A stretch of 64,000 bases of DNA from Manihot esculenta (lineage: Eukaryota; Streptophyta; Magnoliopsida; Malpighiales; Euphorbiaceae), in assembly GCF_001659605.2 (NCBI RefSeq), contig NC_035175.2, positions 31,839,705 to 31,903,704 of the forward strand, given 5' to 3'. Positions 53,339-64,000 of this stretch are shown in pieces. Within the stretch, counting starts at the first letter, position 1, and the number at the start of each line of letters is the position of its first letter. A model generated the notes under the pieces. It made no database searches, was not told the origin of the DNA, and saw nothing but the letters and a program-made list of their open reading frames with translations. The position numbers and the translations under genes are program-made.

Positions 53339-55574
53339 TGTAATACCCGGCTAGACTCCAGTATCGGAATTCCTACTGTCCGGTGGAATTTCGGATGTCG
53401 GAGACCTCTAGAAGGGTAAAACCATGTTTTCATGAAATGTTTTAATTGTTTTTAATGATTTTAAGTAAAGAGGAAATGAGTTTTTGAATGAAAACACCTT
53501 TGGATGAAACTCAGGTTCGGCCGCCGAAACTTAAAGTTCGGCCGCCGAACATGCATGCCTTCGGGAGCGCCTTTAGGCCCCCGAAAGCACAAGTGAGGGA
53601 AGTCCAGGTTCGGCCGCCGAACCTCAAGTTCGGCTGCCGAACATGGCATGCATGCGGAGGCACTTTCGGCCCCCGAACGTGGCCTGGCCAGCCACTATAA
53701 AAGGGTCCCTTATCCGAAAACGGGCGAGCTTTTTCCCCATTTTCGGCCAAGGTGAGTCCTTCCGCCGTTCCTCACCATCTTTGAGTTCTTCCCTTTAAAT
53801 CTTTCAAGATTTTCACAAGCTTTTACATTGTTTTGAAGATTTTCGAGTTTTAAAGCAAGTTTTGGAGCTTTGAGGTTCAAGAACTCAAAATCTCCCACCT
53901 CCGAGTTTAGGACGTCTCTTTCTCTCGATCTTCAAGAGGTAAGAGCCGATCTTAAGCTCATTTTATGTTTAAAGTAAGTTTTATGCAAGATCTATGGGGT
54001 AGAATGCATGTTTAGCTCATAGTTAGGTTTTTGAGTTAATGTTATGTTTTGAGCAATGTAGGTTGGATTTGTGTTGTTTTTGTGTGTTGTAGTTGGGGTT
54101 TAAGTTAGTTTGAAGCCCCTAGGAGCCAATGTATGTATATTTGCATGATTTGGATGAGTTATATGCATGTTGGAAGAGTTGGGAGGCAAATGTGCATAAA
54201 GGAGCCAAGTTTCTGCCCTTTGGCAGAAACCAGGTTCGGCAGCCGAAGGCACTTTCGGCCGCCGAACATGGCTGGGGAGGCAGGCCTTTCGGCTGCTGAA
54301 GTTGCCCCCGAAAAGAGACTTTCGTCTCTGTCTGGGACTTTCGGCCGCCGAAGGTGCCGCCGAACTTGCCTGGGTTTCGGCTCTGGAGGGACTTTCGGCC
54401 GCCGAAGGTGCCGCCGAACCTGCCCTGTTCAGCCTTCCTTTGCATGTTTTTGCATGATTGTTTGAGGTGTTTTAAGGGGTTTTTGGGGGATATTTTTAGA
54501 GTTATGTTCTAGTTGTTTGGTCCCTCATTTGAGTCCACCTGTGTAGGTTCGGACCCGAGGAACCGAGGACCCCAGCAGTGAGTTCAGCTGCTTCTGAGTC
54601 AGTAGAGCTTCGGCCAGAGGTGAGTAGAATAAACCTTTACATTTTAAAGCAAATAAATTATAAAGTTTTTAGCATGTTCATGCATCATGAATGCCATGTG
54701 ATGAATTAGGTTGTTTGCATTAGAATTCATGAATATGTTGCATTGCATTTATGATGTTGTTGTGGATTGGTTATTCGATGATCCTTTAGTCCTCATATGT
54801 TATGATGATGTTACGGCATGATATGGTATGGAAGTCCAGGTTGTACCCATTCTACGTCCCTGGCACAGTTGGACTGTATGATATATTATGTTAAGAGAAA
54901 GACCGGTTGTACCCATTCTACGTCCTGGCACAGTTGGACTATGCAGAGGACTATTGGTGACAATACCATCCGAGATGTGATTTGTTGTGATGTGTTGCAT
55001 TACATGATGGCATGAGATTTTAAATGTTGTTTTCTATTATTCTGCTCACTGGGCTCTAGTAGCTCACCCCTTTTCCCTAATCCCCCAGGATTGCAGGTAC
55101 GGGCTAGACAGAGAAGTCAAGAAGAGTAAAGTCATATGTTTGTAATAGATAGATAGTGGACATGATAAATTGTAAGATGATGTATAACTAAATAGTTATG
55201 TTATGTATAACGATATTGAGGATTAGAAGTTGTGCTTGACCCTATAGATGTTGTAATCCCTTTTGTCATATACATGATCTTAATGTCTATTAATGTTTAT
55301 GCCTAACCAACTCAACTTATGATGTATCGCCCATTGGGGCATTGATGAGATCCCACAGAGGGATAAATGTTTAAGTTATGCTATGTTTAGTGCATGCACA
55401 GGTTGAGTTTGGTGTATGATGAAAAGGAAAGTTTTAATTTTTATGTATGATTGTTGATCATGTATGGGATTAAACAGGTTTACAGGTTATATGTCAGGCT
55501 TGCTACGGGTCCCGGCGGCCTTAAGCCGATCTGGATCCTAGCGCCGGTAGCGGTCCGATTTTCGGGTCGTTACA
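53339..55574 (+). repeat. 3' LTR of Tekay element B
   Basis: 2236 bp, matching the 5' LTR almost base for base. TATA box at 53696-53705. It has two rather than three GTTGTACCCATTCTACGTCC units, which accounts for most of the length difference. Confidence 0.95.
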
Positions 55575-55579
55575 ATATG

Positions 55580-55793
55580 GTTCATGCGGATATACATGAA
55601 CCCACATCATATACATAACATATCATTAATGCACATGCATAATATCATGGCATTACATATCATCATCAAGACATGACTCTACATCCTATCCTAGTGGACA
55701 TGATTTTTCTTATTGTGCTTGCCCATCTATAACATCTATGAGCCCGACACTCTCTAGGTCCGATCATGTGAACCTAGGGCTCTGATACCACTC
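55580..55793 (-). other. leader and primer site of element A
   Basis: Between the B insertion and the A 5' LTR. On the minus strand GTGGTATCAGAGC (about 55778-55790) is the initiator-Met primer site, followed by leader similar to B's 48000-48240 (CCTAGGTTCA, GTCCACTAGGATAGG). Confidence 0.85.
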
Positions 55794-57880
55794 TGTAACG
55801 ACCCGAAAACCAGACCGCTACCTGCGCTAGGATTCAGATCGACTTAAGATCACCGGAACCCGTAGCAAGCCTACTATACATTCTGTGTACCTGATAAAAT
55901 CCCATACATGATCAAATATAACAACAAAAACTTAAACATTTCCATGAAACCGAGCTCAACCTGTGCATGTATCATACTAAAAACATAAAACCCATACTAG
56001 AGCCCTCATTAAATACTCTAGTATGGTTAACATCACATGCCTCAAGCTTGGTTCAAACATAAATCATATTTAAACTTTTACATAAAGATCATGTTAACAG
56101 GGATTACAAGGTAAAGAAAATTAGGGCCAAGCACAATTCTAATCCATTATACGTTACATGTCCACAACTATTTTATTACATTAAACTATTCCAGCCATTA
56201 GCCGACTCTCCCAAGCTATCTTTGACCCTGCAAACCTGGAGTTAGGGGAAGGGATAAGCTACAAGAGCCTAGTAAGCAGAACCATAAAAATAGTTTAATA
56301 AACATATGCTCATATGAAATGCGTCACAACACAAATAATTCACATCAAGATGGACTTGTCACCAGTAACCCTCTACATAATCCAATGTGCCCGGCCCTCG
56401 ACGGAGCTCCTCAGGACTTTTGCTTAAACATAACATAAAATATCCATAAATGCTAGGGGCGTAGAATGGGTCTCGACCTGGACTTTCACTTATCATATTG
56501 CCAGGGGCGTAGAATGGGCCTCGACCTGGACTTCCGTATCATATCATATCATATTGAGGGTTAGTGGGTCATCCAATATCCATCCATATCAACAGATAAT
56601 TATGCAATGCATCATATTCGTGAATTCTAATGCAACATCCTAATATATATCATGAACATTCTTAAGAAGTTTAATTACTTTAAAAAGATAGTTCAGTTCT
56701 ACTCATCTCTGGCTGACGTTTGGCTTAACTGGCGCAATTAACTCACTGCAAGCCTCTACGGTCTTCCTAGTCTGATCTTACACAGATGGACTCATATGAG
56801 GGACCAAACATAACTATTACATGACTCTAAATAACTCCCCAAAAACCCCCTAAAACATCACAAAACATGCACATAAAACAAGCAAAGGAAGGTTGTGCAG
56901 AGGACTTTCGGCGGCAAGTTCAGCGGTCGAAGGTTCTCCACATATCCGAAAGTCAGGCACTTTCGGGGGCAGGTTCGGCGGCCAAAATCTCAACACAGAT
57001 CCGAAAGTCATGCTTTTGGGGGCAGTTTAGGCGGCCAAAAGGCGGCCTCCCCATGTAGGTTCGGCGGCCGAACCTGGGTTCTCCAACAAGGCAGAACCAG
57101 AAACTGCCCTATGCACTTAGCCTTCAAAACTCCTCAAATCCTCACATCCAACCCTTCAAAACATGCATACACACTCATCAAGCATAAGGGGCATAAAACT
57201 AGCCTAAACCTCAAAGAAACAACAATAAAAAAACTCCTAAGAGCAAACATTCATCAAAACTCAACTCAAACCCTATTACATTAGATCTAACCATTTCATG
57301 CATTTTTTAACCCTTAACCCTTTTTAAAACTTACTTAAAACATAGGAAAAAGTGAGGATCTACACTTACCTTTTGAATATCTAAGGTAGATGCGACCCAA
57401 GCTTGGAGTTGAGGAGAAACGGTCTCCAAACTTTAAAATCTTGGATTTAAGCTCAAATATTTAAAAACGATGGAAAACTTATGAATATTTTGAAGGAAAA
57501 ACAACAAAATCAACAATGGAAGGGCAAGAACTCACCTTTGCCCGAAAATGGAGAGAGGAACTCTCCCATTTTCGGACTGGAGGCCTCTTATAGGTGGTTG
57601 GCCAGACCACCTTCGGGGGCCGAAAGGAGAGCTCCCACGACAGCACCATGTTCAGCGGCCGAACATAAGGTTCGGCGGCTGAAACTGGGTTTTTTCCCTC
57701 CAAAGTATTTTTCTTCAAAACTATTTTCTTTCTTTCTTAAAACCTTAAAATTTCCAAATTCATTTTATAAAAATCTTATTTTACCCTTCTAAAAGGTTCC
57801 GACATCCGAGATTCCGGATTCCAATGGGGATTCCGTCGGAAGGTTGGAATTCCGACGTCGGAGTCTAGCAGGGTATTACA
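55794..57880 (-). repeat. 5' LTR of Tekay element A
   Basis: 2087 bp, TGTAACGACCCG to AGGGTATTACA, then ATCAT. TATA CCTATAAG on the minus strand at 57587-57594. It differs from the 3' LTR by scattered substitutions and by having two rather than one full GGGGCGTAGAATGGG unit (56456 and 56503), so A is older than B. Confidence 0.92.
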
Positions 57881-57885
57881 ATCAT

Positions 57886-58669
57886 CATCTTTATGAGACT
57901 TGTTCTTTTGGCCTTCCTTCTTTTTAGGTTTAAGGCAATCCTTTTTAAAGTGTCATTTTTCACTACAGTCCCACAAAATAACGTCATTTTTGTCATGAGA
58001 TTTCCCCCAACCCTTTGACTTCGATCGACCATATTTATTATGGCCTCCCTTTGACTTGCTCTTGCCTCTACCCTCAACTCTGAGTGCGTTACTAGATGAA
58101 TCTCTGATTTCCCTTTTGCGAATGCTCATGCTCATGAAAACATCTCAAACTTCATCAAACTTTAAATTCTTAGACCCACGTGAACTGCTAATTGCAGAAA
58201 CAATAATTTTCCATGACTCAGCTAGAGTGGACAATAAAATTAGGGCTCTAATCTCATCATTGAAATTAATCTTGACAGAGCTTAATTGACTAAGGATGAT
58301 ATCAAATTTGTTAATATGATATGTGACAGATCCACTTTTAAACATCTCCAAATTAAACAAATGACGCATCAGATATACCTTGTTAACAGCCGACGGTTTC
58401 TCATACATGTTCGCTAGAGCTGCCAGCAATCCTGCAGTCATTGTCACCTTAACAATATTGAAGGCAACGCTTCTTGCTAACATCAAACGAATCAACTCTG
58501 GTACCTTTCGATCCTTCAGATCCCAAACCTCCTGTTTCATAGTTTTTGGCTTCTCTCCTGACAAGGGTTCATGAAGGTTATTTTGATATAGATAATCTTC
58601 AATCTGCATCTTCCAGAAATCAAAATTGGTTCCATCAAACTTCTCAATTCGAACCTTCAAGCTTTCCAT
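57886..58669 (-). pseudogene. Ty1/copia element C gag
   Basis: It starts MESLKVRIEKFDGTNFDFWK at 58669, the usual copia gag start, followed by W-MQIEDYL, VWDLKDRKVPELIRLMLARSV and YHINKFDIILSQLSSVKINF to about 58145. Frameshifts then lead to a basic segment and a decayed CCHC knuckle (C-D-S-EKWHFKKDCLKP-KK, about 57900-57990). Tekay A cuts it at 57885; the protease resumes at 36985. Confidence 0.85.
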
Positions 58670-58702
58670 AATCTTTTCAGATTGTTGTGATACGAACCAA
58701 AA

Positions 58703-58716
58703 GCTCTAATACTAGT
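58703..58716 (-). other. primer-binding site of copia C
   Basis: On the minus strand ACTAGTATTAGAGC follows the LTR end, a variant of TGGTATCAGAGC. Confidence 0.65.
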
Positions 58717-58951
58717 TGTTAAGAATCGAATAATCACATAATCCAAAAAAAAAGCATGAAAAGAAGTCAACACACATATTTAACGTGATTCACCAATTTG
58801 GTTATGTCCATGGCGGCTAAGGTTTTCTTATTTCTCTGTGAGTTTTCAAAAAAGAATACACTAGGAGAATATTACATATTTATATGCCTAGAGAAAATAT
58901 AAAAAGATAAAATACCCTTCTAAATATTTCATTAGGTTCCATATCTTAACA
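58717..58951 (-). repeat. 5' LTR of copia C
   Basis: 235 bp with mirror-image ends TGTTAAG ... CTTAACA. A TATA-like CATATAAATATG lies near 58882-58893 on the minus strand. The 3' LTR of C is not in the window, so its TSD cannot be checked. Confidence 0.75.
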
Positions 58952-58956
58952 TCATT

Positions 58957-59416
58957 GAGCTTAGAAAAGACTTCTTTATTTCCACTAAGATGATTACTGC
59001 AACCTGAATCTAGCAACAATTGACTATAATTACTAGTGGAGCTTTCAAGACTAGCCAACAATAGAGTTTCTAAGTTGTCTTTTTGAGAACCTCTAGCATG
59101 ATTCTCTCTGTTCTCTATTCTCTTGGCACGACATTCTCTATTATAGTGCCCATATCTTTTGCAGTTGTGACATTGAATATGTGACTTGCATTTATATTGA
59201 TAGTGACAAGGCTTTTTCGCATTTGTGACATTCAATAGTAGATTTATTTTGAGAAGAATCACTACCTCATGCTCCTTACTTAATAGTAGTTCTGAAATTT
59301 CTGCCTCCCCTACCTTTGAAATTTTAGCCTCTTTGATTATGCTTTGTTTTGCTTGTGATGGACTCCTTCTCATTTCTTAAACTTACTTGGGATTTTAATG
59401 CTTGCTCTAGTGTGCT
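58957..59416 (-). pseudogene. older Ty1/copia relic G: gag end and protease
   Basis: The minus strand reads a Lys/Glu-rich gag end, a zinc knuckle CHNCKRYGHYNREC (about 59128-59172) and the protease active site LLLDSGCSNHLSGNKEVFSKL (the Asp-Ser-Gly-Cys form), then stops at the C insertion. It resembles a different copia lineage from C. Confidence 0.8.
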
Positions 59417-59480
59417 TGATGACCTCTCATTTTGTAACACCCCTTACCCGTCTATAAAATGGCTCAGTAAAGGATGCCAC
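59417..59480 (+). repeat. 64-bp fragment of another LTR start
   Basis: TGTAACACCCCTTACCCGTC opens like a plant gypsy LTR and is cut after 64 bp by the Athila-like 3' LTR. No other piece of it is visible. Confidence 0.4.
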
Positions 59481-61237
59481 TGACTCGTGGTTGTCGAAGC
59501 CGGTCAAAAATAACTTTTCCGGTTATCAACAATATTACAACTGCAGATAGTGGTAAAGGATCGAATCCACAGAGAATTGAAAACTTATCTATTTTTCTCA
59601 ACAAGACCAAGAGAATCAACTGAAAGCGAGTAACTAAAAGCAAGTAACTGAAAGCGGAATAGAAATAAGGTGCAATAAAAGTAAAAAGGGGGGGGTTTGA
59701 GATTGATTTGATTAGCAACTACTGAAAGTAATTAAATGAGCGAATAATGTAAATAAAAGAGAAATTCAATATGAGAAAGGTCTAGTTGAAGAGTTGGATC
59801 CACTTCAGTTGTTTGGATTGATCATTGAAACTTATGTTCTTTAGATTGATTCAATAGATTAGTTATGGAAATGGAAAACGCTTCTCACTACCATATCTCT
59901 CCTTATAATTAAATCAATTAGGGAACGTCCTCTAATTAATTACTAATTAACAAATTGCCAAGGAATGTCCTTGGGCCTTAGGCATCAAAACAATTATTAA
60001 TTGCATGAAGAAAAAGAGAGATCCAATCCTAGCTACTCAAACGCATGAGATGTTGCTGGATCATACAATTTCTTAGTTGTTACACCAAGTGTTCTGATGT
60101 TTGAACAATTCAAGGAATTACGGACTTAAAATTATCCAAACTAACAATTAATTACTTTGCAATCAAGAATCAAGTGGCCAATTTGATTAAAACAACAAAG
60201 CAATAATAGATTCAAGCACCAAATTGTATGAATATTGAACAAACCAAAGACAAATAGTTTATGTTCAGATCTCATAATCCATTAAACAACCTTAGTTTCA
60301 ACCAATCTTCAACTAGAATTAAAGTGATCAGCCACTCATGGCTGTTACAAACATCAAAAATAAAAGGAAGGGCAAGAAAAGAAGAAGAACCGAAGATGGA
60401 GCCTTGGAGAGCGTTCCTTGCCTTGGCCGAATTGAAGAGATGGGATTGTTCTCCTTTGGCCGGCCACTTAAGGGGCTCTTATATATGAGTTTGAGTGTTT
60501 GTCCTAGCTGATGCTTGCTGCCCAAGTTGTCAAGAGGCTGCCCAAGTGGCTGCCCAAGGATGACTTGCACTTGCTTTGCCGCCCATGCACATGTGAGAAG
60601 TGAGGGAGGCGTGTGGCTTGTCTTCAAATGCAAGGAGTGGGGTCCTTGCTCGTACTTGCTGCCCATGTGTCATCAAGATTCTGCCCAAGGTGTCCAAGTC
60701 TTGCCTTCACACTTTCCTTGCCACCCATGCACAAATAAGGGAGGTGGAGCCTTCCTTTGCAATTTGAATTTTAAATGTGCATGGCATGAGTTGGCAAGCA
60801 TGTGATCTTTGGATTTAGCTTCCTTAATAAGCTGGATTTTAAAATTCAAAATTTGAATATGAATCTTGAAGATTTGAAATTCAAAATACTTTTCTTATTT
60901 GGCTCTTCATTTATGGCAACTTGAGATTTGGCTTCTTGAATAAGGAGGTGGCTACTTGGAGATTTGAAATTTGAATTTCAAATTGCTTTGGCTGAATGTT
61001 CTTTCCTTATTTGCCACTTTCCTTATTTAGAACTTTCCTTATTTAGCTTCACTTGATTTCAACTTGGCAGACTTGCTGTCCTTTGCTCCATTTAAGGCAG
61101 TTTTAAGGGTATTTTCTCCACAATGTCTCTTTACATCATTTTCTACAGAATAAGATTAAAATCACAAAATTAGGCAGAAATAATGTAAATTAACATCAAT
61201 AATGTCATGATAAATTGGTCTAAATTATGCTCTATCA
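59481..61237 (-). repeat. 3' LTR of an Athila-like gypsy element
   Basis: 1757 bp, TGACTCGTGG to ATGCTCTATCA on the plus strand, matching the solo LTR at 14990-16601 (shared GGTTGTCGAAGC, GAATTGAAAACTTA, CAACTAGAAT, ATCATGATAAAT). It is somewhat longer, chiefly in the 60700-61080 stretch. Confidence 0.9.
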
Positions 61238-61254
61238 AATACCCCCACACCTAG
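61238..61254 (-). other. polypurine tract of the Athila-like element
   Basis: On the minus strand, AGGTGTGGGGGTATT lies directly before the LTR start TGATAGAGCAT. Confidence 0.65.
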
Positions 61255-62300
61255 CCTTTTGCTTGTCCTCAAGCAAATAAACATAGTCAAACAAGCTTTC
61301 TTTGCTACTTGATCCTTATTTCCACTTAAGTTCTTACTCTAGACACTTATTTTGAATCATTGCAATGAAGAATATATGCATGAAGATTACTCACCTTCTT
61401 TCCTTGTTTCCCTTTACTTACCATGGCTAGGATTTGTTTTCCTCAAGAGAGAGATTACACATGCACATATTATTTGTTCATATAAGACTCTTTTTAGCTT
61501 TCGGATTGACTTGCCCTTACCTTGAAGTACTTTATTCAGTCTTTTGCACTTAGATCTTACTTGAAAAAGTCACCAACCTTTTGACGTGAAGGTACATATT
61601 GGTGATACCCACCCCCAGTTACTCAGTTGGTCACCTGTCCAAGTGGCTACTAGCTCTGTTCATAGTCTTTCAACCATTGGAACAGTTTTGAATTTGTGCT
61701 CATAAGGTCTTTGCCTTTGCTAAATTTTCTTTCTCTCAATGATTTGGGCAAATCAACACCAATTACTAAAACAAGTCATGTTAAGTCCATTCACACAATT
61801 TTCAATTTATTCTCTCTAATGAGGGTCATCAATATATTTTTCACCATGGCAAGCTCAAAGATTCAATTCAAAAGGCAATTCTCAAACATGAATATAACTC
61901 ACTGCAATTGATTCAACATAAGTTTAAAGAGTCATCACATCAATGGGGTCATGGAAAGAAAAACTCATTCAACATAGTTCATCATTTTGAGTAGAGCAAA
62001 ACAAAAAGAAGAAGATTGTGGTTGTGTGTGTTATTGAAAGCATAAATGAAAGAAAACTAAAAATTGCATGAACTGAAGGAAAAAAAAATTTTTGCAAATC
62101 TGAAAGGAAAAAAATGCAAAAATTTTCGCAGACTGAAAGGAGTCTTGTGCAAAAACTGAAAGAAAAGAAGAAAGAGAAGGAGAAGAAGGAGAAATATGTA
62201 CCCCCACACCTAAATCATGCATTGTCCTCAATGTATAAGAAAATAAAAGAAAAAAGGAAACTGAGTACTCCCCTGGGGTGTGGTGTGCATGGTGTAATCA
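61255..62300 (-). other. 3' internal region of the Athila-like element, no gene
   Basis: Non-coding in all frames as far as I can see. A second CCCCCACACCTA (62200-62211) repeats the PPT motif found at 61243. Athila elements often hold an env-like ORF here; none is visible. Confidence 0.55.
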
Positions 62301-62911
62301 CTAGGCAGACTGAGATGGTTGTTGTAGTGGAATTTCTTCCACTACTTGTACTGCAAATCCTTCATAGAAAGGTTTCAGGCGATTGCCATTCACCTTGAAG
62401 ATTTTTCCTGTCTCTATGCTGCGTATGTCTACAGCTCCATAGGGATAGGCATGCTCTACAATGAATGGTCCAATCCACCTAGACCGTAGCTTTCCTGGAA
62501 ACAATTTCAAACGAGAGTCAAAGAGTAAGACTTTATCACCAACCTCAAATTATTTTCTTAAAATCTGACTGTCATGGGAGGCTTTGCTTTTTTCTTTGTA
62601 GTTCCAAGAGGTCTCATATGCATCTCGTCTTATTTCCTCTAGCTCTTGTAGTTGCAACTTGCGATGGTGTCCAGATTCCTTAAGGTCCATGTTGCAATTC
62701 TTTACAGCCCAATATGCCTTGTGTTCAAGTTCAACTGGAAGGTGACAAGCTTTTCCATAGACCAATCTGTAAGGAGACATACCTATGGGAGTCTTGTAGG
62801 CTGTTCTGTATGCCCATAAGGCATCTTCCAAACGTGCACTCCAGTCCTTTCGATTGGGGGAGACTGTCTTCTCTAGGATGGCCTTGATTTCTTTGTTGGA
62901 CACTTCAGTTT
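62301..62911 (-). pseudogene. Athila-like integrase C-terminal half
   Basis: It starts at the insertion point just at the catalytic-Glu region ([16 protein letters not shown]), then [42 protein letters not shown] and, after one TAA near 62553, [37 protein letters not shown] and [15 protein letters not shown]. These blocks are typical of the Athila/Tat group. The same frame runs through apart from the one stop. The rest of the element lies beyond the window. Confidence 0.87.
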
Positions 62912-64000
62912 TGTAATACCCGGCTTGAGTCCGGCATCGAAATTCCTGTAGTCTGGTGGAATTTCAGGTGTCGGAACCCTCGAGAAGGGTAAGACATATG
63001 TTTTCATGTGTGTTTTAAGAGTTTTGAATGTTTTCAAGTGTGAAAGGAAATGAGTTTTGAAAGGAAAGCAATAAGGGAGAAATGCAAAGGTTCGGCCGCC
63101 GAAGGTCACTTTCGGCCGCCGAACATTGCATGGTTTCGGATTCACGTTCGGCTGCCGAAGGTGGTCTGGCCAGCCACCTATTTAAGGGCCAAAGGTCGGT
63201 GGAAGGAGGATATTTCTCCTCCACTTGCAGCCAGAGGTGAGTTCCAGCCTCTCCCAAGTTGACTTTCATGTTTTTCATGTTTTTCACCAAATCTTTCAAG
63301 GGTTTTAAGAGTTTTGGTGTGTTTTGAAGGTTTTGAGCACAAATAGCAAGTTTGGAAGTTTGGAGCTTTAGAAGAGGTTTTCTTCATATCTCCACGTTAG
63401 GATCACTTGATCTCTTGTTCGGAAGAGGTAAGTAAAGATCCAGAACCTCTTTTACTGATTTTTGAAGGTTTTATGGGAGTTGTATGGATAGTATGCATGA
63501 ATAGGGTTTTGGTTGAGGTTTTACATGATTTTGTGTTTCAGCATGTGTAAGTGTTGTTTGATATGTTTCTTGAGATGATAAGTGAGTTTTAGGCCCTTTT
63601 ATGCATGTTTTATGGTATGTGCTAGTTGGGAGTAGTTGATCTGCATGTTGGGTAAGTTTGGGGGAAAGGTTTGCATGAAACAGAGCAGGGTTCTGCCCAG
63701 TGGGCAAAACCAGGTTCGGCCGCCGAACCCCTTGTGGAGGCAATTTCGGCTGCCAAAGCTTGCCCCCGAAACTTGGGACTTTCGTCTCTGGAGGCAAGGT
63801 TCGGCCGCCGAAAGTTGAGTTTTGTCTCTGGATGAGACTTTCGGCTGTCGAAGGTGCCGCCGAACATGCATGAGTTTCGTCTCTGGAGAGGGGTTTCGGC
63901 CGCCGAACCTGCCGCCGAAAGTGCCCTGTCCAGCTTTCTTTTGCATGTTTTATGTGACTGTTTGGGGATCTTGTAGAGGGTTTTTGGGGAGTTTCTGAGC
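62912..64000 (+). repeat. partial LTR of a diverged Tekay element
   Basis: TGTAATACCCGGCTTGAG starts at 62912, inside the Athila-like integrase. The order of features matches B: CTATTTAAGG TATA-like box (63178-63187), GAGGTGAGT and GAAGAGGTAAGT donor-like motifs (63234 and 63430), then GC-rich palindromes (63715-63930). Sequence identity to B is only moderate. It runs off the window. Confidence 0.85.

Larger units (their letters stand above)
45704..55574 (+). mobile_element. full-length Tekay/Del element B, TSD ATATG
   Basis: LTRs 45704-47985 and 53339-55574, with ATATG at 45699-45703 and 55575-55579. It entered the leader of element A, about 50 bp before A's gag start, in the opposite orientation. 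The two LTRs look nearly identical by eye (two substitutions in the first 80 bp) apart from one extra repeat unit in the 5' copy, so the insertion is fairly young. Gag-pol is in one frame but broken by three TAG stops and two 1-bp deletions. Confidence 0.95.
36991..57880 (-). mobile_element. Tekay/Del element A with two nested insertions, TSD ATCAT
   Basis: The 3' LTR is 36991-39030, the 5' LTR 55794-57880, and ATCAT lies at 36986-36990 and 57881-57885. Removing element B (45704-55574 plus one TSD copy) and the solo LTR (39933-41449) leaves an element of about 9.5 kb. It is a more diverged member of the same lineage as B and E, and all of its genes are broken. Confidence 0.92.

Noticed and set aside
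1..64000. tRNA and rRNA genes.
   Set aside because: Only primer-binding sites complementary to tRNA ends were seen; no cloverleaf with A and B boxes or rRNA segment was recognised by eye.

Overview
The window looks like a transposon-dense piece of a dicot nuclear genome. It has no bacterial features. It holds plant LTR retrotransposons of the Tekay/Del, Tat/Retand, Athila-like and Ty1/copia types, a hAT transposase relic, a small MITE-like element and one recognisable spliced plant gene. The Tekay LTR ends (TGTAATACCCGGC ... GTCGTTACA) and the gene remind me of Euphorbiaceae (cassava or rubber-tree type) sequence; this is recollection, not proof.

Layout. 1-4158: degenerate hAT transposase (+) split by a 531-bp solo LTR (TSD AAGTC). 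4583-8402: internally deleted Ty3/gypsy element (TSD CAAAC) whose 3' LTR is split by a Ty1/copia element at 5458-8096 (TSD ATTAA). 9784-10147: MITE-like element. 10533-11318: the only host gene I can support, two coding exons on the minus strand beginning MVGIFSRFSV. 11.8-14.5 kb: AT-rich DNA with a 3 x 185 bp tandem repeat. 14990-16601: solo LTR (TSD ACATG) of the Athila-like family that returns at 59.5-62.9 kb. 16900-17592: degenerate minisatellite. From about 18 kb to the end everything is nested LTR retrotransposons.

The nest. A Ty1/copia element (C, minus strand) sits in an older copia relic (G). C was hit by a Tat/Retand element (D, TSD CTATC) and a Tekay element (A, 36991-57880, TSD ATCAT). 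A in turn holds a full-length Tekay copy in the opposite orientation (B, 45704-55574, TSD ATATG) and a 1.5-kb solo LTR (39933-41449, TSD CTTTC). A third Tekay element (E, 18389-23344, other tip at 30539-30624, TSD TAAAT) lies in another LTR (F).

The main structural result is that 23345-30624 is an inversion. Two target-site duplications (TAAAT/ATTTA and GATAG/CTATC) match only as reverse complements across it. The Tat polyprotein is cut in RNase H and continues in frame on the far side. C has gag/protease on one strand and integrase/RT on the other. Un-inverting the segment repairs all of these.

Other points: three diverged Tekay LTRs share ordered splice-donor and acceptor motifs around a 71-73 nt block, suggesting a spliced leader; a hairpin precedes the polypurine tract in three Tekay elements; the Tat element has an antisense ORF and two tandem arrays in its 3' region; and GC-rich palindromes stud the Tekay LTRs. 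Only E keeps a long uninterrupted pol frame. All calls come from reading the sequence; no search was run.
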